Below, one piece after another: positions 43,833 to 52,330 of a DNA stretch of 64,000 nt. Numbering within the stretch: position 1 is the stretch's first letter; each line of letters opens with the position of its first letter. A program made the position numbers and the translations under genes. Origin of the DNA: Onstottus_B arcticum. GTDB taxonomy: Bacteria > Acidobacteriota > Blastocatellia > UBA7656. The notes below the pieces were generated by a model, which was not told the DNA's origin, ran no database searches, and saw only the letters and a list, made by a program, of their open reading frames with translations. Where the stretch lies: the NCBI GenBank assembly GCA_038040485.1, contig JBBPIE010000003.1, positions 62,001 through 126,000 on the forward strand. The letters run 5' to 3'.

Positions 43833-45026
43833 TCACGCCTTTCCGTGCTTCGACACGTTCAGGAGCACTCCCGCTGCGAAAAGGCTGATCGCCAGCGACG
43901 ATCCGCCCGCGCTTATGAACGGCAATGGGATCCCTTTGGTCGGCACGAGCGACAGAGTCACGCTTATGTTGAACAATGCCTGGGCAATGATCATCGTGGT
44001 CAAGCCGACCGCCAGCAACTGCCCGAACAGGTCCGGCGCGAATCGAGCCGCCCGGAAACCGCGCCACGCGACCAGCGCAAACAACAACACAAGAGTCGCC
44101 GCACCAATAAGCCCCAACTCTTCGCCGATCACTGCAAATATGAAATCCGTGTGCGGCGCCGGAAGATAAAAAAGCTTTTGCTTGCCCGCCGCGAAGCCGA
44201 CGCCGCCGGTGCCTCCGCTGCCTATCGCGATCATCGACTGAACCGGTTGAAAGCCCCACGTCGATTGATACTTCCACGGATCAAGAAACGCCAAAATCCG
44301 TTGAAAGCGCCACGGCACCAGCAGCATGTAAGTGATCGCCGGCACAACCGGTATCGCAAGCATCGCAAGATAGCGCAGCGGCGTTCCCGCCTGAAACATC
44401 ACCACCACGAAGACCACGCCCAACGCCAGCGCGGTCCCGAGGTCGGGCTCGATCGCAACAAGGCAGATCAACAGTCCGGCCAGGCCGGCCGCCGGCAGAA
44501 ACGTCTTCTTGAAGTTCTCGATGTCTCTCGCTTGTCTTTCGAGAAAGACTCCCAAAAAGGCCGCCAGAGCCAGTTTCGCGACCTCCGACGGCTGCAGCGA
44601 GAAGTACCGGCCGTACCTTATCCACCGGTGCGTCTCGTTCACCGTGGGCAGAAAAAGCACGACAACCAGCATCGCGAAGGTCACTCCAAGCAGCAGGTAG
44701 AGCACAGCAGGCCGCTTGTAGTGTCGGTAGTCGATGCACATCGCCCCCGCCATCGCCGCCACGCCAACCAATGCCCAGACGCCCTGCCGCGCCAGAAAAT
44801 AGAACTGGCTGCCGTAGTTCTTCTCTGCGAGGATCGCCGACGCGCTGTAGACCATCACGGCTCCGAACAGTGTCAGACCCAACACGGTCGCAAGCATCAC
44901 GCGATCAACCGGCAACTCGCGTCCTCTTTGAACGCGAGCGCCGCCCGAGAAGAACTCCGACTCGCGTTTCCACCTCGGGCTCACTATCTTTGAACTCGCT
45001 GCCATTCCGTGGACTCGACCTCTCAT
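43833..45026 (-). CDS. ftsW: FtsW, SEDS-family peptidoglycan polymerase
   Basis: 397 residues with about ten membrane segments. FtsW polymerises lipid II at the septum together with FtsI. After a charged tail of ~40 residues the first helix is VMLATVLGLTLFGAVMVYSAS; the conserved loop FQPVQSMIAIGSGGTGGVGFAAGKQKLFYLPAPHTDFIFAVIGEELG and the last part GIPLPFISAGGSSL follow. The start overlaps the mraY stop as ATGA, so the two are coupled. murD, usually found between mraY and ftsW, is absent. Confidence 0.95.
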   Translation of the reverse strand: MRGRVHGMAASSKIVSPRWKRESEFFSGGARVQRGRELPVDRVMLATVLGLTLFGAVMVYSASAILAEKNYGSQFYFLARQGVWALVGVAAMAGAMCIDYRHYKRPAVLYLLLGVTFAMLVVVLFLPTVNETHRWIRYGRYFSLQPSEVAKLALAAFLGVFLERQARDIENFKKTFLPAAGLAGLLICLVAIEPDLGTALALGVVFVVVMFQAGTPLRYLAMLAIPVVPAITYMLLVPWRFQRILAFLDPWKYQSTWGFQPVQSMIAIGSGGTGGVGFAAGKQKLFYLPAPHTDFIFAVIGEELGLIGAATLVLLFALVAWRGFRAARFAPDLFGQLLAVGLTTMIIAQALFNISVTLSLVPTKGIPLPFISAGGSSLAISLFAAGVLLNVSKHGKA

Positions 45027-46126
45027 CTCAGCTTCAGAGTCGAAAGACTGAGCAATGCGAACAGGATCGCAATTATCAAGAATCGGAAAACAAGTTTTGG
45101 CTCCATGCGCCTCGACAACTCCGGCGGGTAGAGCAACTCAAAGTGATGGTGAATCGGCGTCATCTTGAAGATGCGCCGGTGAAACAGCTTGAACGACGCG
45201 ACCTGCAATATGACCGAAACTGCTTCCAGCACGAACACCCCGCCGATCATCACCAGCAGGAACTCCTGCTTGATCATCACCGCCACCGCGCCGATCGCTC
45301 CGCCGATTCCCAGCGCGCCGACGTCGCCCATGAAAACCTCGGCCGGCGGCGCGTTGAACCACAGGAAGCCGAGACTCGCTCCGGTCAGCGCCGCGCAGAA
45401 AATCGTAAGCTCGGAGATGCCCGGGTTGTGAGCCAGTCCCAGATAATCGGCAAGCCTTGCGTGGCCGCTCAGGTATGTAAACCCGGTCAGCGCGGCGGCC
45501 GTCACGACCGTGACCGATATTGCCAACCCGTCGAGGCCGTCAGTTAGATTTACCGCATTCGAGAACCCAACCACCACGATCGGGGCAAACACGAGCAAGT
45601 AGAGCGGCCAGGCTATCTCGGGCTCGAACGACTTGAAAAACGGCACGCTCAGCTTAGTCGAGTACGTCGTAAGATACTTGAGGGCCAGACCAAACCCGAA
45701 CGCCGCGAGGAACTGAAGCGCCAGCTTCTGTCGTCCCGTCAGCCCGAGATTGTGCCGGCGTTTGACCTTTAAGAAGTCGTCCCAAAAACCTATCGATCCG
45801 TAAGCCAGGGTCGCGCCCACCACTATCCAAACGTAAGCAACCGACAGATCCGACCAGAGCAGCGTCGAGATCACGACCGACAGTAGAACCAGCACTCCGC
45901 CCATCGTCGGCGTCCCGCGCTTCGATTCGTGGGATCGCGGCCCCTCCTCCCGAATCTGCTGGCCGATCTGAAACTGCCGCAGCTTTGCGATCATTCTCGG
46001 TCCGAAGATCAGGCTTAGCACCAACGCGGTAATCGCCGCCCACGCCGAGCGAAAGGTCACCTGTTCGAACACGCGCATGAACCCGAGGCTATCGACGCTT
46101 TGCAGTAGTCTCAGGTAGTAGAACAT
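45023..46126 (-). CDS. mraY: MraY, phospho-MurNAc-pentapeptide translocase
   Basis: 367 residues with about ten membrane helices. MraY moves phospho-MurNAc-pentapeptide to undecaprenyl phosphate, making lipid I. Signatures: KRGTPTMGGVLVLLSV (about residues 70-85), the Asp-rich VNLTDGLDGLA (about 193-203), APPAEVFMGDVGALGIGGAIG and the C-terminal MTPIHHHFEL. AGGA lies five bases before ATG. murE ends 115 bases upstream; no murF lies between. Confidence 0.97.
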   Translation of the reverse strand: MFYYLRLLQSVDSLGFMRVFEQVTFRSAWAAITALVLSLIFGPRMIAKLRQFQIGQQIREEGPRSHESKRGTPTMGGVLVLLSVVISTLLWSDLSVAYVWIVVGATLAYGSIGFWDDFLKVKRRHNLGLTGRQKLALQFLAAFGFGLALKYLTTYSTKLSVPFFKSFEPEIAWPLYLLVFAPIVVVGFSNAVNLTDGLDGLAISVTVVTAAALTGFTYLSGHARLADYLGLAHNPGISELTIFCAALTGASLGFLWFNAPPAEVFMGDVGALGIGGAIGAVAVMIKQEFLLVMIGGVFVLEAVSVILQVASFKLFHRRIFKMTPIHHHFELLYPPELSRRMEPKLVFRFLIIAILFALLSLSTLKLR

Positions 46127-46240
46127 TCAAGTCCTGGTTCTTCGGGCTTGCCGCCGCGGCGCCCGCTTTCAAGGTCCGATACCTGACCCGCGCAAGCTGC
46201 ATCGCGCCGCGTCGTGACGGCCTACACGCAAACCGCTGCT

Positions 46241-47728
46241 TCAAGCATGCGAAACGCGCCGCTTCATCATTGCTTCACGAGCGACTTCGTGATCGTCGAA
46301 ATGAATCGTTCGGTCACGAAGCACCTGATATGTTTCGTGGCCTTTTCCGGCTATCAGAACAACGTCGCCCTCGCGGGCTTCGCCGATCGCGCGAAAGATT
46401 GCTTCGCGCCGATCGGCCAATCTCAAGTAGGGCCGGCCTGTGCGGCTTAGGCCAACTTCGATGTCGGCGATAATGGCGGCCGGGTCTTCGCTCCGCGGAT
46501 TGTCAGAGGTGACTATTGCAACGTCGCTCAAGCTTCCGGCGATTTCGCCCATCGGAGCGCGCTTGGTGCGGTCGCGGTCTCCTCCGCAGCCGAAAACCGT
46601 TATCACTCGCCGTTCGCGCCCGGCGATTTCGCGAGCCGTGTGCAAGACGTTCTTCAACGCGTCGTCGGAGTGCGCGTAATCGACGATCACGGTGAACGGC
46701 GGCTGGTCGGAGTCCTCGAGCGACACTTGTTCGAATCGTCCGGCGACGGTTCGGCACTCGGCAACACCGCGCGCTATCTCCTCCAAACCGAATCCCAGAG
46801 CCAATCCCGCGGCTATCGCCGCAAGAATGTTGTAAACGTGCGGACGGCCGACCAGCGACGAGTTGATTTCGACCTTGCCCGACGGCGTCTTCGCAACAAA
46901 GGCGAGACCGCGCGGCGAGAGCTTGAACTCGTCGGTCCGCACGTCTGCGCCGTTGACCAAGCCGTAGGTGATTTTTCGCCCCTTCGCCGTGCCGAGCAGC
47001 TTCACGCCGTACTCGTCGTCGGCGTTGATCACCGAGAACAGCGGCTCGAACCCGAGACCTCCGTTGAACAGCTTTTCCTTCGCCGCGAAGTAGCTCTCCA
47101 TGGTCGAGTGATAGTCGAGATGATCGCGCGTCAAATTCGTGAAGACCGCAACAGCAAAGTTCAACGCGTCAGCCCGGTGAAGATCGATCGCGTGCGACGA
47201 CACTTCCATCACAGCGGAGCGGCAACCGGCAGCTACTGCTCGCGCGAGCATCCGTTGAATGTCCGAAGCTTCCGGCGTGGTGTTCCGCGCGTCGAGGTCA
47301 TGGCCTGCGATTCGATGGCTGATGGTTCCGAACATGGCCGATGCGCCTTCGCTCGCGCAAATGATCGAGTCGATCAGATGCGCGGTAGTCGTCTTGCCGT
47401 TGGTGCCGGTAATGCCAACAAGCTTCAAGCGCCGCGACGGGTGACCGTGCACTGCTCCAGCCGCGCGGGCCAGCGCTACCCGTGCGTCCCGGACTTGAAT
47501 CCACGCCGGCGCATCTGAAGGCTGGCGCTCCGAGATCACGCAGATCGCGCCGCGCTTGACGGCTTCGGCAACATACTGATGAGCGTCAAACTTCGCTCCG
47601 CGTATCGCGACGAACACCGAGCCGGGCGCGCAGGCCCGCGAGTCGTGTGTGACGTCGTGAGCTTCGGCCTCGAGCTGCCCGGTCGAGCCGATCGCATCTA
47701 TCGCCGTTGTCAGTTCGCTGAGCTTCAA
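46241..47728 (-). CDS. murE: MurE, UDP-MurNAc-tripeptide ligase
   Basis: 495 residues from TTG 47728, which has AGGG just upstream; the longer frame to 47836 is an intergenic repeat and not coding. MurE adds the third amino acid to UDP-MurNAc-L-Ala-D-Glu. The P-loop is GITGTNGKTTTAHLID (about residues 107-122), and other signatures are TPEASDIQRMLARAVAAGC, MEVSSHAIDLHRADAL and FTNLTRDHLDYH. The stretch SDNPRSEDPAAII near the C-terminus matches the DNPR motif of enzymes that take meso-diaminopimelate, so the cell wall is probably of the DAP type. It is followed by mraY, with murF missing. Confidence 0.95.
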   Translation of the reverse strand: MKLSELTTAIDAIGSTGQLEAEAHDVTHDSRACAPGSVFVAIRGAKFDAHQYVAEAVKRGAICVISERQPSDAPAWIQVRDARVALARAAGAVHGHPSRRLKLVGITGTNGKTTTAHLIDSIICASEGASAMFGTISHRIAGHDLDARNTTPEASDIQRMLARAVAAGCRSAVMEVSSHAIDLHRADALNFAVAVFTNLTRDHLDYHSTMESYFAAKEKLFNGGLGFEPLFSVINADDEYGVKLLGTAKGRKITYGLVNGADVRTDEFKLSPRGLAFVAKTPSGKVEINSSLVGRPHVYNILAAIAAGLALGFGLEEIARGVAECRTVAGRFEQVSLEDSDQPPFTVIVDYAHSDDALKNVLHTAREIAGRERRVITVFGCGGDRDRTKRAPMGEIAGSLSDVAIVTSDNPRSEDPAAIIADIEVGLSRTGRPYLRLADRREAIFRAIGEAREGDVVLIAGKGHETYQVLRDRTIHFDDHEVAREAMMKRRVSHA

Positions 47729-47757
47729 TTTTCCCTTGTACTCAGATGAACCAGTAC

Positions 47758-47827
47758 GGGCGTCCCTCCGTGGGCGCCCCTTCTCGAAGCTCGGCCGCCA
47801 ACTTGCGCGATGAGGGACGCCCATACA
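47758..47827. repeat. Small inverted repeat between ftsI and murE (GGGCGTCCCTC)
   Basis: GGGCGTCCCTC (47758-47768) faces GAGGGACGCCC (47812-47822); flanking bases CAGTAC and GTACTG-like parts also pair. It begins a few bases after the ftsI stop. The sequence has the look of an interspersed genome repeat. Confidence 0.7.
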
Positions 47828-47832
47828 GGCCA

Positions 47833-49890
47833 TCATCTCTGGCTAGCAGTCGCTGGCTCGGCCGGGTCCTTTCTCGGATAGTCCCTCGACAGCTTGACGC
47901 GGCAGATCGCGTCTTGCGCGACCAGCGAGCCGGGCGAAGGGTTTTGCAATGCGACGACGCCGTCGCCGCTCGCCCTCATCTTCAAACCCCGAGACGCACA
48001 CGCAGCAACGGCTTCGCGTATTCCAAGTCCGACCAGATCCGGCACGACCACGCTGCCAAACCGCTTAGATGCAGCCGCGTCGGTTTCCGCTTCCGCGGCT
48101 ACGTCGAGCGCGGGCCGCGAGTCGTCGCCTCTTTCATGAGCGGGAGGCACAGCGTCGTTCACCAGATCGGGAAGCGCGTACGTGTGTACGTCGGCCGCAA
48201 GCATCGAATGAGGATCGCCTTCCGGAGCAACTCCCAGCACGCGAAGCGCGTCGGCAACTACTCGGGCGAAGACCGGCGCAGCTACATCGCCGCCGTGATG
48301 CGCGCCTACCGGCTCGTCAATCGAAACCACGCAAGCGAGCTCCGGATTCTCGACCGGCGCGAAGCCCGCAAACGACGCGACGTAACGAGTGTTCGAGTAA
48401 CGGCCTGTTTTCTCGTCGACTTTTTGCGCGGTGCCGGTCTTACCCGCCGCCCGGTAGCTGCCCATCTTCGCGGCCTTGCCGGTTCCCTGCATAACCACGC
48501 CTTCGAGCATAGCCTTCAAAGTGGCTGCAGTAGCCGCACTCACGACCTGCCGGCGCTCGGGAACGTGTTCGTCGAGCACGTCGCCATTAGCAGTCGTTAC
48601 CTTGCTGACCATGTGCGGCTTGAGCCACTCGCCACCGTTGGCTATGCAAGCGTAAGCCGCCGCCGTTTGAAGCGCGGTCACTCCGATCTCGTGACCCATC
48701 GGTATCGAGCCAATCGTAACCGGCGACCACTCGCTGGCAGGGCGGAAGAGCCCGCGTGATTCAGCCGGCAGCTCGATTCCCGTGCGCTTCCCGAAGCCGA
48801 ACTGCTCGATGTACCGGGCGAGCCGTTGATTGCCCAACATCATCCCGACTTTGATCGCCGCGACGTTCGATGATTTTGCGAGCGCCTGAGCCGCGGTCAG
48901 CACCCCGTACGGATGATCGTGAATGATTCGATCGGCTATGCGAATCTGCCCGCCGCCGCAGTCGATGCGAGTGTCGGGACGAATCAGATGCTCTTCGATG
49001 GCGGCCGAGTAAGTTACCAGCTTGAAGATCGAGCCCGGCTCGAAAGCAGTCTCGACGGCGCGGTTGCGCCGCTGAATCTCGGTCGAGCCGCCAATCTTGT
49101 TCGGATCGAAGGTCGGATAATTTGCAAGCGCGAGAATCTCGCCGGTGGCCGGCCGCACGATGACGACCGTGCCGCCTTTCGCGTGGCTTGCGCGAACCGC
49201 TTCGGCCAGCGCCTTCTCGACGTGATGCTGAATCACCAGATCGATCGTGAGCGTGACGTTGGCGCCGGGCACCGACTCTTCGACCGAGTGATCGTAGGAC
49301 TTGTTGAACGCGTCAACGTCAAGCAACAAGTTGCCGCCTCGTCCCCGCACAAGTTTGTCGTAGGCCAGTTCGATGCCGCCTCCTCCGCGTTCATCACTGT
49401 CCACGAACCCAAGCACGTGCGCGGCCGACGGACCTGAGACGTAGTAGCGCTTCATTTCGCTGACGAATCGAAGACCGAGCCAGCCGAGCTTTTCGATCTC
49501 TGCTACTTCGTCGTCCGCGAGCTTTCGCTTGACGGCTACGAGGACCTGAGCGGAAGTGAGCCGCTTGTAAAGCGCGTCTCGATCCACATCCAGAAGCTCG
49601 GACAATTGGTCGGCGACGCGGCCCGGGTCTTTGATCTCGGCGGGGGATGCGTACAAGGATTTGGCCTCGACCGATCGCGCAAGCTCGTTGCCGTTTCGAT
49701 CGTAGATGACTCCACGCGTTGGACTCAGCTCTATCTCGGCTTGCTGCTGGCGCCCGGCGCGCGCAAGAAGCCAGTCGTGTTGCTTCACTTGAAGCCAGAC
49801 AAGCTTTCCGCCTATCGCGGCCATCCAGAGAATGACGAAGACCTGAATCACCGCGAGACGTTTTTCGGATGGTTTCTGAAGAATAGCCAT
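47833..49890 (-). CDS. ftsI: FtsI-type transpeptidase (class B penicillin-binding protein) with a PASTA domain
   Basis: 685 residues. It crosslinks septal peptidoglycan. A membrane anchor lies at residues ~10-30, followed by the dimerisation region (LARAGRQQQAEIELSPTRGVIYDRNGNELA). The transpeptidase site has EPGSIFKLV (active Ser, about 281), KSSNVAAIK (about 340) and KTGTAQK (about 474). The C-terminal ~60 residues (VVPDLVGLGIREAVAACASRGLKMRASGDG…) form one PASTA domain, more often seen in SpoVD/PBP2x-type proteins than in proteobacterial FtsI. It lies between ftsL and murE. No clear ribosome site precedes ATG. Confidence 0.94.
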   Translation of the reverse strand: MAILQKPSEKRLAVIQVFVILWMAAIGGKLVWLQVKQHDWLLARAGRQQQAEIELSPTRGVIYDRNGNELARSVEAKSLYASPAEIKDPGRVADQLSELLDVDRDALYKRLTSAQVLVAVKRKLADDEVAEIEKLGWLGLRFVSEMKRYYVSGPSAAHVLGFVDSDERGGGGIELAYDKLVRGRGGNLLLDVDAFNKSYDHSVEESVPGANVTLTIDLVIQHHVEKALAEAVRASHAKGGTVVIVRPATGEILALANYPTFDPNKIGGSTEIQRRNRAVETAFEPGSIFKLVTYSAAIEEHLIRPDTRIDCGGGQIRIADRIIHDHPYGVLTAAQALAKSSNVAAIKVGMMLGNQRLARYIEQFGFGKRTGIELPAESRGLFRPASEWSPVTIGSIPMGHEIGVTALQTAAAYACIANGGEWLKPHMVSKVTTANGDVLDEHVPERRQVVSAATAATLKAMLEGVVMQGTGKAAKMGSYRAAGKTGTAQKVDEKTGRYSNTRYVASFAGFAPVENPELACVVSIDEPVGAHHGGDVAAPVFARVVADALRVLGVAPEGDPHSMLAADVHTYALPDLVNDAVPPAHERGDDSRPALDVAAEAETDAAASKRFGSVVVPDLVGLGIREAVAACASRGLKMRASGDGVVALQNPSPGSLVAQDAICRVKLSRDYPRKDPAEPATASQR

Positions 49891-49981
49891 GCGTATTGTT
49901 GACGGCGGTTAGGGCCGCGCCTTCCTTGTCTATCAGTTGGCCGATCCCAGCACAGCCAGAACTGCGGGGGCAGGTGATGGA

Positions 49982-50392
49982 TCAATGCTCTTTCTGCATC
50001 GGTGCCTGGCTCGTCCTCGGCGAAGCGGCCAGCGGTCCGGGGTTTTTTGGTCCCTTCCCAACCGGCGTGTTGTCCGCCGTCTTCTTGTCAGGGCTTTCGA
50101 GCCCGATCTTCTTTGCCCGCTTTTCTATTTCAACCGGCGAAGCCGCGCGCGCGTACTCGAGTTCCAGTTGACGTAGTTTCTCGTCGAGCTGGGTTGATTG
50201 CCGGCGCAGTTCTTCGCTCTGGTAGCCGAGCGATATCGCCTCGAAGTGCTGGCGGGCGCTTATGATGAAACCCGAGGCCACCAGTGCGCCGGCCACTACT
50301 ACTATGCCAAGCCACGCAAGCACACGCCGGCTCACCGGCCGGGCGACCGGCGCGTTTTCGATGTGTTTGTCGGGGAAAAAACGGTCCGCCAT
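49982..50392 (-). CDS. ftsL: FtsL-like division protein
   Basis: 136 residues: a short basic cytoplasmic part, one membrane helix (VLAWLGIVVVAGALVASGFII, about 24-44), then a coiled coil (LGYQSEELRRQSTQLDEKLRQLELEYARAASPVEIEKRAKKIGL) ending in a Pro-rich tail. FtsL forms a complex with FtsB and FtsQ and activates FtsWI. The family is poorly conserved in sequence; position between rsmH and ftsI and the architecture make the call. GAGGTTGAG precedes ATG. Confidence 0.85.
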   Translation of the reverse strand: MADRFFPDKHIENAPVARPVSRRVLAWLGIVVVAGALVASGFIISARQHFEAISLGYQSEELRRQSTQLDEKLRQLELEYARAASPVEIEKRAKKIGLESPDKKTADNTPVGKGPKNPGPLAASPRTSQAPMQKEH

Positions 50393-50492
50393 AAAAGCTC
50401 AACCTCGAAAAGTTTGTTCGGGGCCTTCTTCAAGTCCTTGCAGCCTGCTGGCTTTTTCGCGCGCTTATTCTCTTTGAAAGTGTTAGAGCAGA

Positions 50493-50514
50493 CACAGACT
50501 AAAGTCTATGCTAC
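50493..50514. repeat. CATAGAC element at the rsmH stop codon
   Basis: A third copy of the element found at 33202-33295, here with core CATAGACTTTAGTCTGTG. On the minus strand the rsmH stop TAG is its first triplet. The reverse arm seen at 33202 has no partner here. Confidence 0.8.
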
Positions 50515-51536
50515 TTCTTCTCGCAGACTCGAAGCATCGCACTGCGCGAGCGAGGGTTTCGGGCAACCTCCTGGTCACTCGGGCGAATCGGCTTGCGAGT
50601 AAGAACAAGAACTCGTTTGCGAGCACCGCAGCGCGCGCAAACGATCGCATCTGGCGCTTCTGTCCCGGTTCCGTCTGTGCCCTGCGTCTTGGGCTGCTGG
50701 GTGAAAGCCAGCATTGCGCTGTCGCCATCGCAAACGCAGCGGCCCGACTCCCGTAGAAAACCCTGCTTGACGACTCGATCTTCGAGCGAATGAAACGAAA
50801 TGATCGCCAGGCGTCCCGCGGGCTCGAGCATTGAGATAGCATCCGGGATCAAACGTCTGAGCGCGTCCAACTCGCCGTTGACCGCGATTCGTAGCGCCTG
50901 AAAAGTCCGGGTCGCCGGATGAATCCGCCACCTGCCCGGAACTCGCAACGCGCGGACGACGACGGAAGCTAATTGGTCGGTTGTAGTGATCGGCTCGCGT
51001 TGACGCTCGCGTATCACGGCCCGCGCAATCTTGCGCGCGCCTCGTTCTTCGGAATAGTCAAAGATCAAATCAGCAAGTTCAGCTTCCGGAAGACGGTTCA
51101 CCAGATCCGCTGCTGTTTCGCCGGTGCTTCGGTCCATGCGCATGTCGAGCGCGGCCTTGGTGGCGAAGCTGAAACCGCGCTCGGTCTTGTCGAGCTGAAG
51201 CGATGAGACGCCCAGATCGGCCAGAATCCCGCGCGCTCGATCCACGCTCAGGCTGCGCAGCAACGCACCCACCTCGTCGAAGTTTCCGTGCACCGGTTGG
51301 AACCGGTTCTCAAAGATCTTCAATCGCTCGCGCGCAACCGCGAGCGCTTCCTGGTCGCGGTCAATGCCGATCAGGACCACGTCTGGCGACGCGCTCAACA
51401 GCGCGCCGGCGTGGCCGCCCAACCCGACCGTGCAATCGACGAACACTCCGCCTCGTTGCGGTTGAAGCGATTCGACGACCTCTCGAAGCAATACAGGCTC
51501 GTGCGTCTGACCAGGCTGTTCGGTCTCTTGAGACAT
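50511..51536 (-). CDS. rsmH: RsmH, 16S rRNA (cytosine1402-N4)-methyltransferase
   Basis: 341 residues. RsmH methylates C1402 of 16S rRNA. The N-terminus HEPVLLREVVESLQPQRGGVFVDCTVGLGGHAGALL holds the AdoMet site; GILADLGVSSLQLDKTERGFSF and MRMDRSTGETAADLVN follow, then FQALRIAVNGELDALRRLI and ISFHSLEDRVVKQGF. The C-terminus TRKPIRPSDQEVARNPRSRSAMLRVCE is typical of the family. It lies 33 bases after mraZ, in its usual place in the dcw cluster. Confidence 0.97.
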   Translation of the reverse strand: MSQETEQPGQTHEPVLLREVVESLQPQRGGVFVDCTVGLGGHAGALLSASPDVVLIGIDRDQEALAVARERLKIFENRFQPVHGNFDEVGALLRSLSVDRARGILADLGVSSLQLDKTERGFSFATKAALDMRMDRSTGETAADLVNRLPEAELADLIFDYSEERGARKIARAVIRERQREPITTTDQLASVVVRALRVPGRWRIHPATRTFQALRIAVNGELDALRRLIPDAISMLEPAGRLAIISFHSLEDRVVKQGFLRESGRCVCDGDSAMLAFTQQPKTQGTDGTGTEAPDAIVCARCGARKRVLVLTRKPIRPSDQEVARNPRSRSAMLRVCEKK

Positions 51537-51569
51537 CGATCGGCCATCGCGGTTCGATTCTTCGGGCAG

Positions 51570-52010
51570 CTAGATGCCCAACGCCGCAAGGCTCGCCGCA
51601 TCGTCATCGGTATAGGGATCGCCGTCGATTCGAGCCTTGAACTTGTCCATCTCCCACACCTCGAGGTATTGCAAATAGCCGAGCACGGCTACGTCGCCGA
51701 CAAGCTCTGCGTTCGAGCGCAGCAGCGGGTGAATAAGCAGCCGGCCTTGCGAATCCATCTCGGCGAGCTGGCCATAATAGTTCGTGCGATCGAGGAATTT
51801 TCTCACCGACCTGTCCATCGTCCCGCGAGCCTGCAGCTTCTCTTCGATCATCATCCACTCCTGCATCGGGTAGAGGCGCGCGTATTCACCGGTCAGGCTG
51901 GTAACATAGAATTCCGAGCCGTAGTGCTCATCCATGTATCGGCGATAAGCGGCAGGCAGTTTGATCCGGCCCTTATCGTCCATCCTTGCTCTATAGTTGC
52001 CTCGCAGCAT
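51570..52010 (-). CDS. mraZ: MraZ, transcriptional regulator of the dcw cluster
   Basis: 146 residues from ATG 52010; a GTG 30 bases earlier is less likely because the family starts with MLRGNY…ARMDDKGRIKLP as here. Two AbrB-like swapped-hairpin modules are present, the first around DDKGRIKLPAAYRRYM and the second around DSQGRLLIHPLLR. MraZ binds repeated boxes in front of its own gene; such boxes are seen at 52052-52091. It is the first gene of the cluster. Confidence 0.96.
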   Translation of the reverse strand: MLRGNYRARMDDKGRIKLPAAYRRYMDEHYGSEFYVTSLTGEYARLYPMQEWMMIEEKLQARGTMDRSVRKFLDRTNYYGQLAEMDSQGRLLIHPLLRSNAELVGDVAVLGYLQYLEVWEMDKFKARIDGDPYTDDDAASLAALGI

Positions 52011-52051
52011 TCGACTCGCACGCTTTCGGCCGGACAACACCGCATTTCAGC

Positions 52052-52091
52052 AGGTCTCCACTTTGACTCACACCACTCCACTTTGCTCCAC
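52052..52091 (-). promoter_or_regulatory. mraZ: MraZ operator: four direct repeats with 10-base spacing
   Basis: On the minus strand four units stand head to tail at exactly 10-base intervals: GTGGAGCAAA, GTGGAGTGGT, GTGAGTCAAA, GTGGAGACCT. Known MraZ sites are short G-rich boxes repeated every 10 bases. They lie just after the -10 element, in a position to block transcription. Confidence 0.85.
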
Positions 52092-52104
52092 TACTTGCGG
52101 CGGT

Positions 52105-52133
52105 ATCGTACGTGAGATAGAAAGGGCTGTCAA
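52105..52133 (-). promoter_or_regulatory. mraZ: Sigma-70 promoter of the dcw operon
   Basis: TTGACA (52128-52133), 17 bases, TACGAT (52105-52110) on the minus strand. The MraZ boxes start 14 bases after the -10 element. The leader to mraZ is about 88 bases. The rest of the spacer up to the ZIP gene at 52331 shows no other clear signal. Confidence 0.85.
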
Positions 52134-52330
52134 GCGAGAAATTCTTGAAGGATAAGAGCTTGCCGGGATTCTTGACACGTGCCCTGAGACTCGATGCTCG
52201 AGGGTGGCTAGGGGACAAAGTGAGGTGCGCGGCAGGCTCTGGCGGACGCCCCGGAGCCGCGGCGATGCGTTGAAACCGAGCGAGGGACCCAACTGTGGTA
52301 TATTGCGAAACCTTGTTGTAGGGCTCGTGC

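Noticed and set aside
43845..44993. Long plus-strand open frame opposite ftsW
   Set aside because: It is a shadow of ftsW, very basic and low in hydrophobic residues, with no ribosome site.
46127..46240. A murF remnant between murE and mraY
   Set aside because: The short frame there (starting MQLARVRYRTLK) shows no MurF motif.
47729..47836. An N-terminal extension of MurE (MMACMGVPHRASW...)
   Set aside because: It translates an inverted repeat lying between ftsI and murE; the TTG at 47728 with AGGG upstream gives the normal protein length.
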